Below, piece after piece: positions 25,203-33,770 of a DNA stretch of 64,000 nucleotides (positions within the stretch are counted from its first letter, which is position 1; every line of letters begins with the position of its first letter). Source of the stretch: a virus. Made by a program: the position numbers and the translations under genes. The notes under the pieces were generated by a model that was not told the origin of the DNA, ran no database searches, and worked only from the letters and a program-made list of their open reading frames with translations. The stretch covers positions 1-64,000 of the IMG/VR virus record IMGVR_UViG_3300030098_004363, one strand, 5' to 3'.

Positions 25203-26245
25203 TTTTCCACCATGCTATCTACGAACATTAAACATTTTTCCGCTTCTTTAGGCATGTCTAGTTCGGTAAACAGCCTAGCGATTCTGTGAAAATAAGTATG
25301 ATTTTGTAGAACGCAATTAAATCCTTTTTCTGCGTATAGTGCTGCTTCTTTAGGGTGATTGACGTAGTATTGAATTAGTTGCTCAAACTCTTCTGGTGTT
25401 TTTGCAAACAGAACTTCGTCGTTTGTGAATACGTCGTTTGCCATTGACTCAACGTAGTCTGAAATGCAGAAGCCGCCGCTCATCAATACTTTGAACGGTC
25501 TCTCAATTATATCATATCCAAAGTCCTGTGAGTGGGGTTCGCTGACGTTTGGGCAGACGGTAGCAGATCTAAAGGCGTGTTTTACATTTTCATTAGAGAT
25601 TTTTCCGGCGTACTGAACTACCGGCCAATCAGACCCTCCAAAGATTTTTATATTGAACTTGCCGACAGGATGGCACAACCTAAGAAGATATGGATCTAAC
25701 CTTTCTGCTTTGTAAGGCCAATAACCACCCACAAACACTATATCAGATTTTAGAAGATCTACTTCACCAGCGTTTGCATAGTCGAACACATCTGCGCCAT
25801 GCATCATTGAGACAACTTTTACACCTATTACTTCCCACCTATTGTGCGTGACCTTCATCCAATTATCATGGTAATGATTGTGAACGAAGTCAGGCTTGTC
25901 GCACTCTCTCTTAAGTCTTTCTATCCATATAGACTCATCTTTCGTAGCCGTCAGGATGGGATATTTTTCTTTATCCACCTCTTTTTGCATGTCGCCCCAG
26001 TCAGAAGCTCGCATTACAACCTTCATTTCTGGACGCTCTTTTATGCAGTTAAAGAGAGATCTATTCATGTTGTAAGTTTGACCCATAAATATATCGGGTT
26101 CAAACTCATCAAATGCGTCATATGCAGACTTTGTATTTGTGTCCCATAAAATTACTTCGTGACCTATAGCTTGAAAAACTTTAGCCCATCCCATTCTTAT
26201 ATAGTAGTGCGCATGAGGACCGTCACTAGAAATCATAACTTTCAT
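25199..26245 (-). CDS. GT-B glycosyltransferase, CgeB-like
   Basis: 348 residues. The N-terminal MKVMISSDGPHAHYY starts a Rossmann domain. SDIVFVGGYWPYK, the FGGSDW segment, and SEPHSQDFGYDIIERPFKVLMSGGF match the CgeB/Glyco_trans_1_2 type, in which the Glu-x-P-F-x-x-x-x-x-GG loop contacts the nucleotide. Transfer of a sugar to an unknown acceptor is inferred. Overlaps (ATGA) occur at both ends. Confidence 0.65.
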   Translation of the reverse strand: MKVMISSDGPHAHYYIRMGWAKVFQAIGHEVILWDTNTKSAYDAFDEFEPDIFMGQTYNMNRSLFNCIKERPEMKVVMRASDWGDMQKEVDKEKYPILTATKDESIWIERLKRECDKPDFVHNHYHDNWMKVTHNRWEVIGVKVVSMMHGADVFDYANAGEVDLLKSDIVFVGGYWPYKAERLDPYLLRLCHPVGKFNIKIFGGSDWPVVQYAGKISNENVKHAFRSATVCPNVSEPHSQDFGYDIIERPFKVLMSGGFCISDYVESMANDVFTNDEVLFAKTPEEFEQLIQYYVNHPKEAALYAEKGFNCVLQNHTYFHRIARLFTELDMPKEAEKCLMFVDSMVEK

Positions 26246-26961
26246 TTTTTCAAGTCCTTAAGAGAGTCAATTTCTTTTATTTGCATTCGAGGAGGTTCAA
26301 CAGATCTAAAGAAACCTCCAGAGTTTATTATTATATTGAAAAGCTCAAATGGATACATTTTGTTTTTTGTCTTGTCTTGACATAAATCGTTAAACATTTC
26401 AAACTCCAAACCTTCCAAGTATGCTATATGCGCCCATTTAGATTCTAACCCATAAGCAAAGTTTGTAACTTCTCCGTCCACTATAGTTACGCCTATTTCT
26501 TCTTCATCAAATCTAGACTGGCTATCAACAACAATAGAAGAGCCTTTCCTTGTTATGTCATTCAGCGAACTTACATTGAATATAAGATCTCCATATATTA
26601 TCAGTGCATTGTCATGGACTGAGTTGTTTACTCCAAGCCTAAGACTCTCCACTATATTCGATGTTCTATAAGATTGATTTTCTACAATCCTTATGTCTCT
26701 ATCCAGAGTTTTTATAACCCTGTCGGATTCAAACCCTACCACAACTATTATCTCAGAAAACGGGTAAATCTTTTTTACCGTTAATATTATTTTGTCTAGT
26801 ATGGTATGTCTTTGATTTACTGGCAGCAAACACTTAGGGCCATAGGATTTCATTCTATGACCCATACCGGCTACTGGTATAATGACACTTAAAGGTTTAT
26901 CAGCGTCTTTGCCAGCTCCATTGTGCTTCGTTGAGCTTGTAAAACGGTTATATTTACGCAT
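26242..26961 (-). CDS. Sugar nucleotidyltransferase-like protein
   Basis: 239 residues. The core starts after a 24-residue tail at LSVIIPVAGMGHRMKSYGPKCLLPV, the GxGxR...K loop of nucleotidyltransferases, and ALIIYGDLIF supplies the metal-binding Asp. It would activate a sugar phosphate with an NTP. Compared with the fusion protein's transferase domain it is diverged and lacks a C-terminal hexapeptide domain, so choline- or alditol-type nucleotidyl transfer is also possible. Confidence 0.65.
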   Translation of the reverse strand: MRKYNRFTSSTKHNGAGKDADKPLSVIIPVAGMGHRMKSYGPKCLLPVNQRHTILDKIILTVKKIYPFSEIIVVVGFESDRVIKTLDRDIRIVENQSYRTSNIVESLRLGVNNSVHDNALIIYGDLIFNVSSLNDITRKGSSIVVDSQSRFDEEEIGVTIVDGEVTNFAYGLESKWAHIAYLEGLEFEMFNDLCQDKTKNKMYPFELFNIIINSGGFFRSVEPPRMQIKEIDSLKDLKK

Positions 26962-27742
26962 TTGCCCTGTCTTGCAATTTTTCCATTACTCTAGACCAGT
27001 TCTGTTGCCAGACATTTTTGTTCACTACAAAGCTAGAGTTGTCACCTGTTACTCTAACAAGAGTCAGCGACTCTGCAACATGAGCTATGATGTATTTTTC
27101 GCTTATTCTCATCCAAAGATCATAGTCTTCGCATGTTCTCATAGTAGAGTCGTAGTAGCCAGTAGCTTCTTCAACATCTAGTAGTGCTTGTTTGTTTATA
27201 ATGCTTCCGCTATGAACCATGCATTCTTCTATTAATCTTCTTCTGGTGTAAGGTTCTTTATACTCTCTGATTATTTTTCCTGTAGAAGTATGTTTAGTGT
27301 CATAATCAGCATAGACAACTCCAATAGATTTCATGTCCTGTTTCATAACATTGACACACTTTGTTATCTTTTCAGGATACATTTCATCGTCAGCGTCTAA
27401 AATTGCATAGATATCTGTATCCTGCAACGTGTAGTTGATGCCGGTATTTCTAGCAGCACTAGGGCCTCCATTTGTTCTGTTTATAGCAACGAATTTTCTA
27501 TCGGAAAAATCATCACTAGGCCAAGTTATAAAAACTTGCGAACCTTCAAATGTATCGCTGGCAACACTCTTTTCAGAAGAAGTTATTATGTCCCAAGACT
27601 TATCTGTAGAGCCATCATTAACAACGCAAATTGTTATAGGTCCCTCATAGTCTTGGTGCATAGCACTTTTTATAGCTTTTGCTATATACTCTTCGTCGTT
27701 ATAACAAGCTATAAGAATTGTAACTCTAGGATTCTTTTCCAT
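26954..27742 (-). CDS. GT2 glycosyltransferase
   Basis: 262 residues. VTILIACYNDEEYI, VVNDGSTDKS and AILDADDEM (DDxD-like metal site) form the classic GT2 family order, and CEDYDLWMRI is the ED-x-D acid segment. Such enzymes add hexoses to surface glycans. The domain is complete and of normal size, with no transmembrane segment, so the acceptor is probably soluble or lipid-linked on the cytoplasmic side. Confidence 0.85.
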   Translation of the reverse strand: MEKNPRVTILIACYNDEEYIAKAIKSAMHQDYEGPITICVVNDGSTDKSWDIITSSEKSVASDTFEGSQVFITWPSDDFSDRKFVAINRTNGGPSAARNTGINYTLQDTDIYAILDADDEMYPEKITKCVNVMKQDMKSIGVVYADYDTKHTSTGKIIREYKEPYTRRRLIEECMVHSGSIINKQALLDVEEATGYYDSTMRTCEDYDLWMRISEKYIIAHVAESLTLVRVTGDNSSFVVNKNVWQQNWSRVMEKLQDRANA

Positions 27743-28523
27743 TTCTAATTTCTTCCCAAGTCCAAACTACACTTTTGGTACTTCCGTCTTCACTCTGTAT
27801 GCCTTCTATTTTTTCAAGAAGTGTCATTCCGTAGTATCCATTCAAAAACTTATGCATGGTAGCCTGAACAACAGTTCCATTTAGATTTTCATCGCCTTTG
27901 ATATAGACAACAGGTTCAAGTTCTGTGTTCGTTTGCTTGTCAATTAAAGAAATTACATCCTTTGCAGGCTTGTTTCCAGCTCTCAAAACATAGTAGTAGC
28001 TATTGTTAATGTTAGGAAAACACAAATCTATAGATTGGTATTGATATGCCTCTTCTTCCATAATCCTAGTTACTTTGTAATCTATTTCAGAATCTCCAAA
28101 CAAATCTTGAACTGTAGAAATGAATTCTATAGGGTCTGATTCTGAACTATTGGCTATGGTGACATATGAAGCCTCGCCTTCTATTTCCTTAATGCCAGAA
28201 ATAGTTTTTTCTAGATCTTCGGTGGAGGAGTCATTATCAAACAAAACTATAAAGCCTACGGGAAAGACGGCTTCTTCTTTTACTTTGTCTGTTAGACTAA
28301 CGCTTGTGTCAAACGCCTCTTTCCATTCCTGATTTCTGTAGTAGTTGCACCAAGCCTCAACCACAAAGAACTCATTTTCTTCTAAGTCCTCTGCTTCAAT
28401 GATGTCAACTCCCTTTTCTCTAAACTTCTCTACTCGACCTAACTTACACTCTGTCTGTGTTTTGCCAATATAAACAGCAAAAACACAATCTTTACAGGAG
28501 CTAGTTAACTGATTGTCCATCAT
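27726..28523 (-). CDS. Hypothetical protein, N-terminal Cys motif
   Basis: 265 residues with no recognised family. CKDCVFAVYIGKTQTECKLGR near the N-terminus has three Cys that could bind a metal. FPVGFIVLFDNDSSTEDLE and NNSYYYVLRAG in the middle recall strands of GT-A folds, so it may be a diverged transferase. It lies between a GT2 gene and a short methyltransferase-like gene with overlaps of 17 and 4 bases. Two Met in a row at the start leave the exact start uncertain; the second has better spacing to AAGG. The function is unknown. Confidence 0.5.
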   Translation of the reverse strand: MMDNQLTSSCKDCVFAVYIGKTQTECKLGRVEKFREKGVDIIEAEDLEENEFFVVEAWCNYYRNQEWKEAFDTSVSLTDKVKEEAVFPVGFIVLFDNDSSTEDLEKTISGIKEIEGEASYVTIANSSESDPIEFISTVQDLFGDSEIDYKVTRIMEEEAYQYQSIDLCFPNINNSYYYVLRAGNKPAKDVISLIDKQTNTELEPVVYIKGDENLNGTVVQATMHKFLNGYYGMTLLEKIEGIQSEDGSTKSVVWTWEEIRNGKES

Positions 28524-29029
28524 GGCCTTTCTCCTTCTACTAACATATTAACGCCTTGTAATCTTTTCTTTGTAACTTTGATACCTTGTGACTCTAAGAA
28601 AGAGACAAGATCTTCCATAGTCGTATGACTTAATTTAACGCTCCAAGCCTCCTCAAAATTTCCATGCATGAGGACATTAAGAGACTCTGTGTCTATAGCT
28701 TTTTTGTAAAACATCCTACATACTTCTAGAATGTCCGTTCCACCAACGACTATCTTGCCGCCATGCCTAAGCTTACTGATCCAGTGAGCTAAAACTTTTC
28801 TAGACTCTCCAAGCTGTAGATAATCTAGTATGTCTTCTGCTACAATTTCTACACATTCGTTTTCTAGGGTTATTTCATCTAAATTACGAATGTCTGCCTT
28901 TATGACATTTGTTTGTTCATCATTGGCATTCTCTAGAACTACTTCTTCACCCATTCTCTTGAGTGTTGGGTCTATGTTCACAAATCCAGATTTGTAGCCA
29001 GACCCGCCTAGTGTTATGTTAATCTTCAT
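28520..29029 (-). CDS. Reduced SAM methyltransferase-like protein
   Basis: 169 residues. INITLGGSGYKSGFVNID at the start replaces motif I and does not contain the usual GxGxG, so SAM binding is uncertain. VEIVAEDILDYL, SKLRHGGKIVVGGTDI (motif VI-like) and the C-terminal strands fit the second half of a class I methyltransferase. It is either a small diverged enzyme or a partner protein. It is preceded by AGGGGA and sits one base after the GT4 gene upstream. Confidence 0.5.
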   Translation of the reverse strand: MKINITLGGSGYKSGFVNIDPTLKRMGEEVVLENANDEQTNVIKADIRNLDEITLENECVEIVAEDILDYLQLGESRKVLAHWISKLRHGGKIVVGGTDILEVCRMFYKKAIDTESLNVLMHGNFEEAWSVKLSHTTMEDLVSFLESQGIKVTKKRLQGVNMLVEGERP

Positions 29030-29030
29030 C

Positions 29031-30047
29031 TTATCCCCTAAAAAACTTTTTAGCAGTTTGTTTAAGTAAAAAGTCCCACTTCCTGATAAACTCTTCTTGT
29101 GAAAAGTTTTCGACTATGGTTTTTCTTGCGTTTTCGCCTAGCTTTTTAGCAAGCTCTTCGTCATTCAAGAGGTCAACTAAGTATTGCTTTAGCTCTTCTT
29201 CGTCATTACTTATAAAACCGTTAACGCCATTTTCTACAATCTCCGGTATCATACATGTCGCTGTCGTAACAACAGCGCAACCACAAGACATGGCTTCCAG
29301 CAAGGCTGTTGGTACGGGAGATATTGTAGAAGTGTTTAGAAAAATTCTATTGGAAGAGTATGCGTTTACTAATTCTTCTGTGCTGGATGCTGGGACTGAC
29401 AGGCCGGGAGTATCTCCAACAACCTTAAATGGTAAGCCTTGAATGACTCTTTGCCATAAAGTGAATCCGCAACACCAATCTCTATTAATCCAGTCATTAA
29501 CAACGGATAGTATTTGATTTTCTCTCTCTACTTCTTGTGGCTTAAAAGTCTGCGAGTCCACTCCGTGTGTTATTACTGCTGTGTCATTTCCCTGCGGACT
29601 CCAATCCCAGTCGTGTATGCTGTATTCTGATATAAATATGTTTGTGTCGCCTCTCATGTATTTTGTGGATTCTTTTACATTGGGAGGCCAGTAAGGAACT
29701 GGCAATGTATGCTCTAAACTAACCATCGGCAAGTGCAGTCTTTTTGATAAAGGCTCTGCAATTTGAAATTGACCGAATTTGTTTTGAGAGAGAATGAGAT
29801 CAAAATCTACATTCAGTGGTATTTGTGATTCGCCAAGCTCTGGGTTTAGCAGTTGGTAATTCTCTGGTAGAGGAGCGTAATTAGAGTTCCAGTCTTTTAC
29901 ACCTTCAGCTCTGTAGGCATAAAAATTATGGCCAGTCCTGCACAAAAGACTTTCATACCTTTCGTGCGTAGGAAAGGTTAGTATGTTTAGCGGCTCATTA
30001 AATTTTCTGGTCGCTGCTCTTGTTATAGATGCTACTGGATTACTCAT
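29031..30047 (-). CDS. GT4-type glycosyltransferase
   Basis: 338 residues. The C-terminal half holds SPVPTALLEAMSCGCAVVTT, the E-x7-E nucleotide-sugar binding region of GT4, then IPEIVENGVNGFIS. The N-terminal half has SEYSIHDW and HGVDSQTFKP, which match the linker found in the family. It transfers a sugar from a nucleotide donor. It follows the next GT4 gene with an overlap of 8 bases and is the first of three neighbouring GT4 genes. Confidence 0.75.
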   Translation of the reverse strand: MSNPVASITRAATRKFNEPLNILTFPTHERYESLLCRTGHNFYAYRAEGVKDWNSNYAPLPENYQLLNPELGESQIPLNVDFDLILSQNKFGQFQIAEPLSKRLHLPMVSLEHTLPVPYWPPNVKESTKYMRGDTNIFISEYSIHDWDWSPQGNDTAVITHGVDSQTFKPQEVERENQILSVVNDWINRDWCCGFTLWQRVIQGLPFKVVGDTPGLSVPASSTEELVNAYSSNRIFLNTSTISPVPTALLEAMSCGCAVVTTATCMIPEIVENGVNGFISNDEEELKQYLVDLLNDEELAKKLGENARKTIVENFSQEEFIRKWDFLLKQTAKKFFRG

Positions 30048-31164
30048 TCAAAAGCTCTTTTATTAGTTTGCCTATATTTTCGTGAGAATATTTTTGTGCT
30101 TGAACAAGTCCGTTTCTTTTCATCTTGCTGTATTCTTCTTGTTCTGAGCTTTTCATTGTGTATATTTTTCTCATCGCTTTTCTAAGCTGGTTTACATCTA
30201 CGGAGTACCAATCCTCTTCGGCTGTAAAAAGGTCGGCAAAAGTGTCTGTCATTCCAGAAACTGGCTCCCATCTACCGTCAATCAAAATTCCAGAGTCACC
30301 TATATAATCTGCCATTCCTCCAGTATTTGAACATATCGGTGTTTTACCAAAGCCCATAGCGTCAAAAGCTGGTATAGACCAAGCCTCTCCGTAACTAGGC
30401 ATAACGAAGCAGTCGCAAGCCCTGTGAAGACCATAAAGCTCTTGTTCGCCTAAATAATCTGTAACTATTAAGTCTTCTCTATAGTCTTCTAGATTTGCGT
30501 ACTTTTTAAGAGATGTTTTAATTTTATCGCATACATTTTTTATCTCTGCCGCGCACTCGTCGGAAGACATACCATACCTGTTTGATTTTATTAAAATTGA
30601 GACGGGTTCGTCTGGGTCAAACTCTAGATGAAACGCTCTTATAAAAGCCGCCATATTCTTTCTGTTGTTCATCTCGCCAACAAAGTAGAAAGTAAAGGTG
30701 TCTCTTATGTTTGGTATATCAACCTTTCTATGATTGCTTTCAAACTTAGAAAAATCTGTGGCATGAGGAACAACCTTTATTGGTATGTTTACCCCGCTTT
30801 CTTTTGCGGCGTCCACCATTTGATTGTTTATAACCCAAGCTTCGTCTAAACAGTTTATTTTTCTAGCCCAGTTAGATGCCTTAAAATTGCTTGTCTCGCT
30901 TGCGTATAGGGCTATATTTTTCTTAAATCTAGCATTGTAATCCATCATGTGTGGAAGTACGTGCTGTATGCAAACATCACTGCCGATACTGTCTTTTTTC
31001 TCAAGCTCAATTATTCTTTTAGGTATGTCTGGCTTGTTGTTATTTAGTTTTATTGGTCTTGGAACAACGTCTATTCCAGCGGCGTCCATAGAAAGTATGT
31101 AATCTATTGCCGCTTGCGCCCATCCAGTACCATCTCTGTAACAACCTATATAGAGGACTTTCAT
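30040..31164 (-). CDS. GT4-type glycosyltransferase
   Basis: 374 residues, near the family length. YFVGEMNNRKNM is the typical GT4 start of the second domain, and PSYGEAWSIPAFDAMGFGKTPICS is the E-x7 nucleotide-binding segment, followed by GGMADYIGDSGILID. The N-terminal domain has VKVVPHATDF. It adds a sugar to an unknown acceptor. AGGTGG precedes the ATG, and the start overlaps the stop of the following GT4 gene by ATGA. Confidence 0.8.
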   Translation of the reverse strand: MKVLYIGCYRDGTGWAQAAIDYILSMDAAGIDVVPRPIKLNNNKPDIPKRIIELEKKDSIGSDVCIQHVLPHMMDYNARFKKNIALYASETSNFKASNWARKINCLDEAWVINNQMVDAAKESGVNIPIKVVPHATDFSKFESNHRKVDIPNIRDTFTFYFVGEMNNRKNMAAFIRAFHLEFDPDEPVSILIKSNRYGMSSDECAAEIKNVCDKIKTSLKKYANLEDYREDLIVTDYLGEQELYGLHRACDCFVMPSYGEAWSIPAFDAMGFGKTPICSNTGGMADYIGDSGILIDGRWEPVSGMTDTFADLFTAEEDWYSVDVNQLRKAMRKIYTMKSSEQEEYSKMKRNGLVQAQKYSHENIGKLIKELLNE

Positions 31165-32798
31165 CTAACCACCTCTTTCCTTTTTGATTCCCAGAAATTC
31201 CTTCTCTCTGCAAGGTCAGCAACAACCTTGTATGCAATTTCTTTATCAAACGGCTGATATTCTGGGCGAACAAACTTATAAGAGTCCTCATTGAAGTACA
31301 TATCTCCAGTGCCTTCTATGTACATCCCATAATTTAGATCTCTAATCATTCTTGCTTCAAAATAAGTATTAAGTCTTTCAGGCTCTCCTAAAACATTGAC
31401 TATCAGCCATTGAGCATACTCTTGTGTAGGGAGATAGGCAGGAACGTCTATATCTGGGTGGTGTATTCTGGGTGGTGACAGCCAAGTTTCTTGATCGGGT
31501 CTAATTTCTAAAGAATCAAAATACTGCTCCCATTTCTTAGCGGTTGAATCCCATTGGTAGTATTTATCAAAGTTCGCCTTGCAAAGCTTTCCTAAAAATT
31601 GACGATCTTTATCTGACATGTCGAAGAACTTTTTCATCTCCTCCGCAGTCTTGTCGTTGTCGGGTACTGCCCTGTCACAACCAGTTTCCATTTCGTTGTA
31701 GAGAGCTTTTGGCTTTAATGGTATTCCTCCCAATTTTCTAACAACACTACTCATGGCAGAGTAATCAATGCTCATGACAGGCACTCCACAAGCAGCTGCT
31801 TCAACCTGTGGCAAACCGAAACCTTCACTGTTTGCATACTGAACGTACAGATCAAACGTATTCATGATAGAAGCAAGGAATTCATAGCTCGTTCCATTCT
31901 TTACGCTTGATAATCCAGCTCCAGAACCGCCGCATCTTGGGCATTTTGTCTTTGCGTCAGCAAAAAACGATGGAAAAGCATGACCACAGCTTGGGCATAC
32001 ATATGTAAAGATGACCTTGCTTGACAGTGCGTATTTGTTCAGTAGTTTGGGTATGTCCCATCCAATGTCTGGATAGCTAGTGTGGCAGTATAGAAAAACG
32101 TCACTGCTACCACTCTTATCTAAAAACTTTCTAAAAGCTTCAAACAAATCAGGAAATAACTTCCTTCTTTGGTTGCGCATTACAGTGCCAATTATTTTAC
32201 TATCTGGGTCAAACCCTAGTTCAGATTTATGCTTTCTTTTGCTTGCTACTGGTTGGTAGGCTTGGTCGGCAGAAGGAGGAGCGCTACCCAAACAATTAAT
32301 AGCGCCGTTAGACTCTTCTTTTAGAACCTCATATCCCCAATCAGAATAATTAAAAACGCCGTCAGCTTCAGAAAATGTAGCCAACCATTGTTCGTTTTGT
32401 GGGGAAGCATCTACTGTAGGCATTATAACCCAATGAAACATCCTTCTGAATGGCGACCTACTTTGATAGTCAAGCATCCAAAAATCTCGAATGTCAAAAA
32501 CAATATCCGGTTTGAAGCTAAGCAACACTTCCTCAAATCTCCATTCCCCAAACTGGTTTGTAGGAATGGAGTTGTATTGATCTACCTCAGCTTTGTTAGA
32601 GGTGTCGGGCATGTTTGGATAAAAAGTCCACGGAATATTGTTCTTTGCGGCTTCTTCTGGAGTCCCATAACTAGCAAATTCTGCTAATTCGTACTTATCT
32701 GTTTGGTAAAGCCTGTTTAAAACTTCTCTACCATAAGTTGCATAACCTGTATTTAGATAGGTAGCCTCTCCGCAAAATAATATTCTTTTCTTTCTCAT
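31161..32798 (-). CDS. GT4-type glycosyltransferase with zinc-ribbon insertion
   Basis: 545 residues, longer than normal GT4. The N-terminal Rossmann domain begins RILFCGEATYLNTGYATY. The second domain has KIIGTVMRNQRRKLFPDL and YANSEGFGLPQVEAAACGVPV, the family signature. Between these, at residues 268-289, two Cys pairs (CPSC and CPRC, 14 residues between pairs) form a zinc ribbon inserted in the second Rossmann domain. A further C-terminal extension of about 120 residues (from residue ~430) has no counterpart that I recognise. The start was set at the ATG that overlaps the sigma-factor stop (TGATG); an in-frame TTG one codon upstream has no support. It is the most upstream gene of the glycan locus. 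Confidence 0.75.
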   Translation of the reverse strand: MRKKRILFCGEATYLNTGYATYGREVLNRLYQTDKYELAEFASYGTPEEAAKNNIPWTFYPNMPDTSNKAEVDQYNSIPTNQFGEWRFEEVLLSFKPDIVFDIRDFWMLDYQSRSPFRRMFHWVIMPTVDASPQNEQWLATFSEADGVFNYSDWGYEVLKEESNGAINCLGSAPPSADQAYQPVASKRKHKSELGFDPDSKIIGTVMRNQRRKLFPDLFEAFRKFLDKSGSSDVFLYCHTSYPDIGWDIPKLLNKYALSSKVIFTYVCPSCGHAFPSFFADAKTKCPRCGGSGAGLSSVKNGTSYEFLASIMNTFDLYVQYANSEGFGLPQVEAAACGVPVMSIDYSAMSSVVRKLGGIPLKPKALYNEMETGCDRAVPDNDKTAEEMKKFFDMSDKDRQFLGKLCKANFDKYYQWDSTAKKWEQYFDSLEIRPDQETWLSPPRIHHPDIDVPAYLPTQEYAQWLIVNVLGEPERLNTYFEARMIRDLNYGMYIEGTGDMYFNEDSYKFVRPEYQPFDKEIAYKVVADLAERRNFWESKRKEVVR

Positions 32799-33295
32799 CA
32801 ATTAGCTTCCCTAATTTTTTCAAAGAGCGTCTCTAATTTTTTATTCAAAACAACTCTAGTGCAATTTAGAAAATCGCAAATTTCTGCGTTGGTATAATTT
32901 TCAAGCTTTAGCTTGAGTATGAAGTTCTCTTCTTCTGATAGATAATCCGGCACATAATCAAAGAAGCTTTCTTTTATATAGTACTTATCTTTTAGACTTT
33001 TTGCTAAAAGATTGTTGTCAAAGAATACTTTAACATCTTTGTCTTTGTTTTTGCTTTTTAGTTTTTGTATCTCATTCCTAATGCATACGGTAGCATAGGT
33101 AGAAAACTTAGATATATCTTCATCATGTTGTCTTATAGCTCTTAGCAGACCTATCAGTCCGGCCTGTATAAATTCATCTAAGCTAGAGTTTTTAGATAAA
33201 AAAGAAAGAGCTTGACTAACAACCAGTCCGTAATTGTTACGAATTAGTTGGTCTTCAAGCTCTTTGTCCGTTGTATTTCTTCTCTGTTTATTCAT
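32798..33295 (-). CDS. Sigma-70 family RNA polymerase sigma factor (1)
   Basis: 165 residues. LDEFIQAGLIGLLRAIRQHDE and KFSTYATVCIRNEIQKLKS are the sigma region 2 core (the -10 recognition and melting helices), and NYTNAEICDFLNCTRVVLNKKLETL is a region 4-like helix-turn-helix. It is about the size of a small ECF-like or phage late sigma factor. It lies at the junction between the replication block and the glycan locus and overlaps both neighbours, so it could direct transcription of either. Confidence 0.75.
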   Translation of the reverse strand: MNKQRRNTTDKELEDQLIRNNYGLVVSQALSFLSKNSSLDEFIQAGLIGLLRAIRQHDEDISKFSTYATVCIRNEIQKLKSKNKDKDVKVFFDNNLLAKSLKDKYYIKESFFDYVPDYLSEEENFILKLKLENYTNAEICDFLNCTRVVLNKKLETLFEKIREAN

Positions 33296-33704
33296 TTAGC
33301 AGTTCGGATTTTTCGAGCTTACCTTCATTGCTCGCCCCATCCGGAACACTAGACGTGTTTTGATTTGTGTTAAAAAGCTTAAACTCTTTCACTCTAAATC
33401 TTGTCTGAAACTTTTTGTTTCCTTCTTTGTCTGTCCAGTTATTATTTCTAGCTGAGGTCACTACATCTACTATGTCACCCTTTTTACAATATTTGCCAAG
33501 AGTTGTCGCTCCGGTGTCCCAAGCTTCAAAATCAAAGTAATTTACGCTCTTCTTTTTCTTACTTTCTCCGTCAGGGCTTTTTTCTCGCCTATATTCAGTT
33601 ACGGCTAAAGTAAATCGACATAACTCTGTTTTGTCTACTTTGATGAGATGTGGGTCTTCAGTTAGGCGACCAATAAATCGGCAATAATTTGAAATAGTGT
33701 TCAT
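33288..33704 (-). CDS. ssb: Single-stranded DNA-binding protein
   Basis: 138 residues forming one OB-fold. NYCRFIGRLTEDPHLI at the start, LCRFTLAVTEYRRE, YFDFEAWDTGATTLGKYCKKGDIVDV and FQTRFRVKEFKLF follow the SSB order. The C-terminal tail is Ser/Asn/Glu-rich but does not end in the DDDIPF-like tip of bacterial SSB, so interactions with host proteins may differ. The start was set at MNTISNY because AAGGA stands seven bases before that ATG. An open reading frame 22 codons longer would run through the promoter region. Confidence 0.9.
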   Translation of the reverse strand: MNTISNYCRFIGRLTEDPHLIKVDKTELCRFTLAVTEYRREKSPDGESKKKKSVNYFDFEAWDTGATTLGKYCKKGDIVDVVTSARNNNWTDKEGNKKFQTRFRVKEFKLFNTNQNTSSVPDGASNEGKLEKSELLNE

Positions 33705-33741
33705 AGTACCATCCTTGCAATAAGTTGTTCTTACTACATAC

Positions 33742-33770
33742 AATATACGCTCACTAAAGAGCTTTTGCAA
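33742..33770 (-). promoter_or_regulatory. Sigma70-type promoter for ssb
   Basis: TTGCAA and TATATT are separated by exactly 17 bases, immediately after the stop of the polymerase C-part gene and 38 bases before the ssb ATG. The match to host-type -35/-10 boxes is good. It fits early or host-polymerase transcription of ssb and the sigma factor. Confidence 0.6.

Noticed and set aside
33705-33770. N-terminal extension of ssb
   Set aside because: It would run through the promoter and has no Shine-Dalgarno, while AAGGA precedes the ATG at the OB-fold start.
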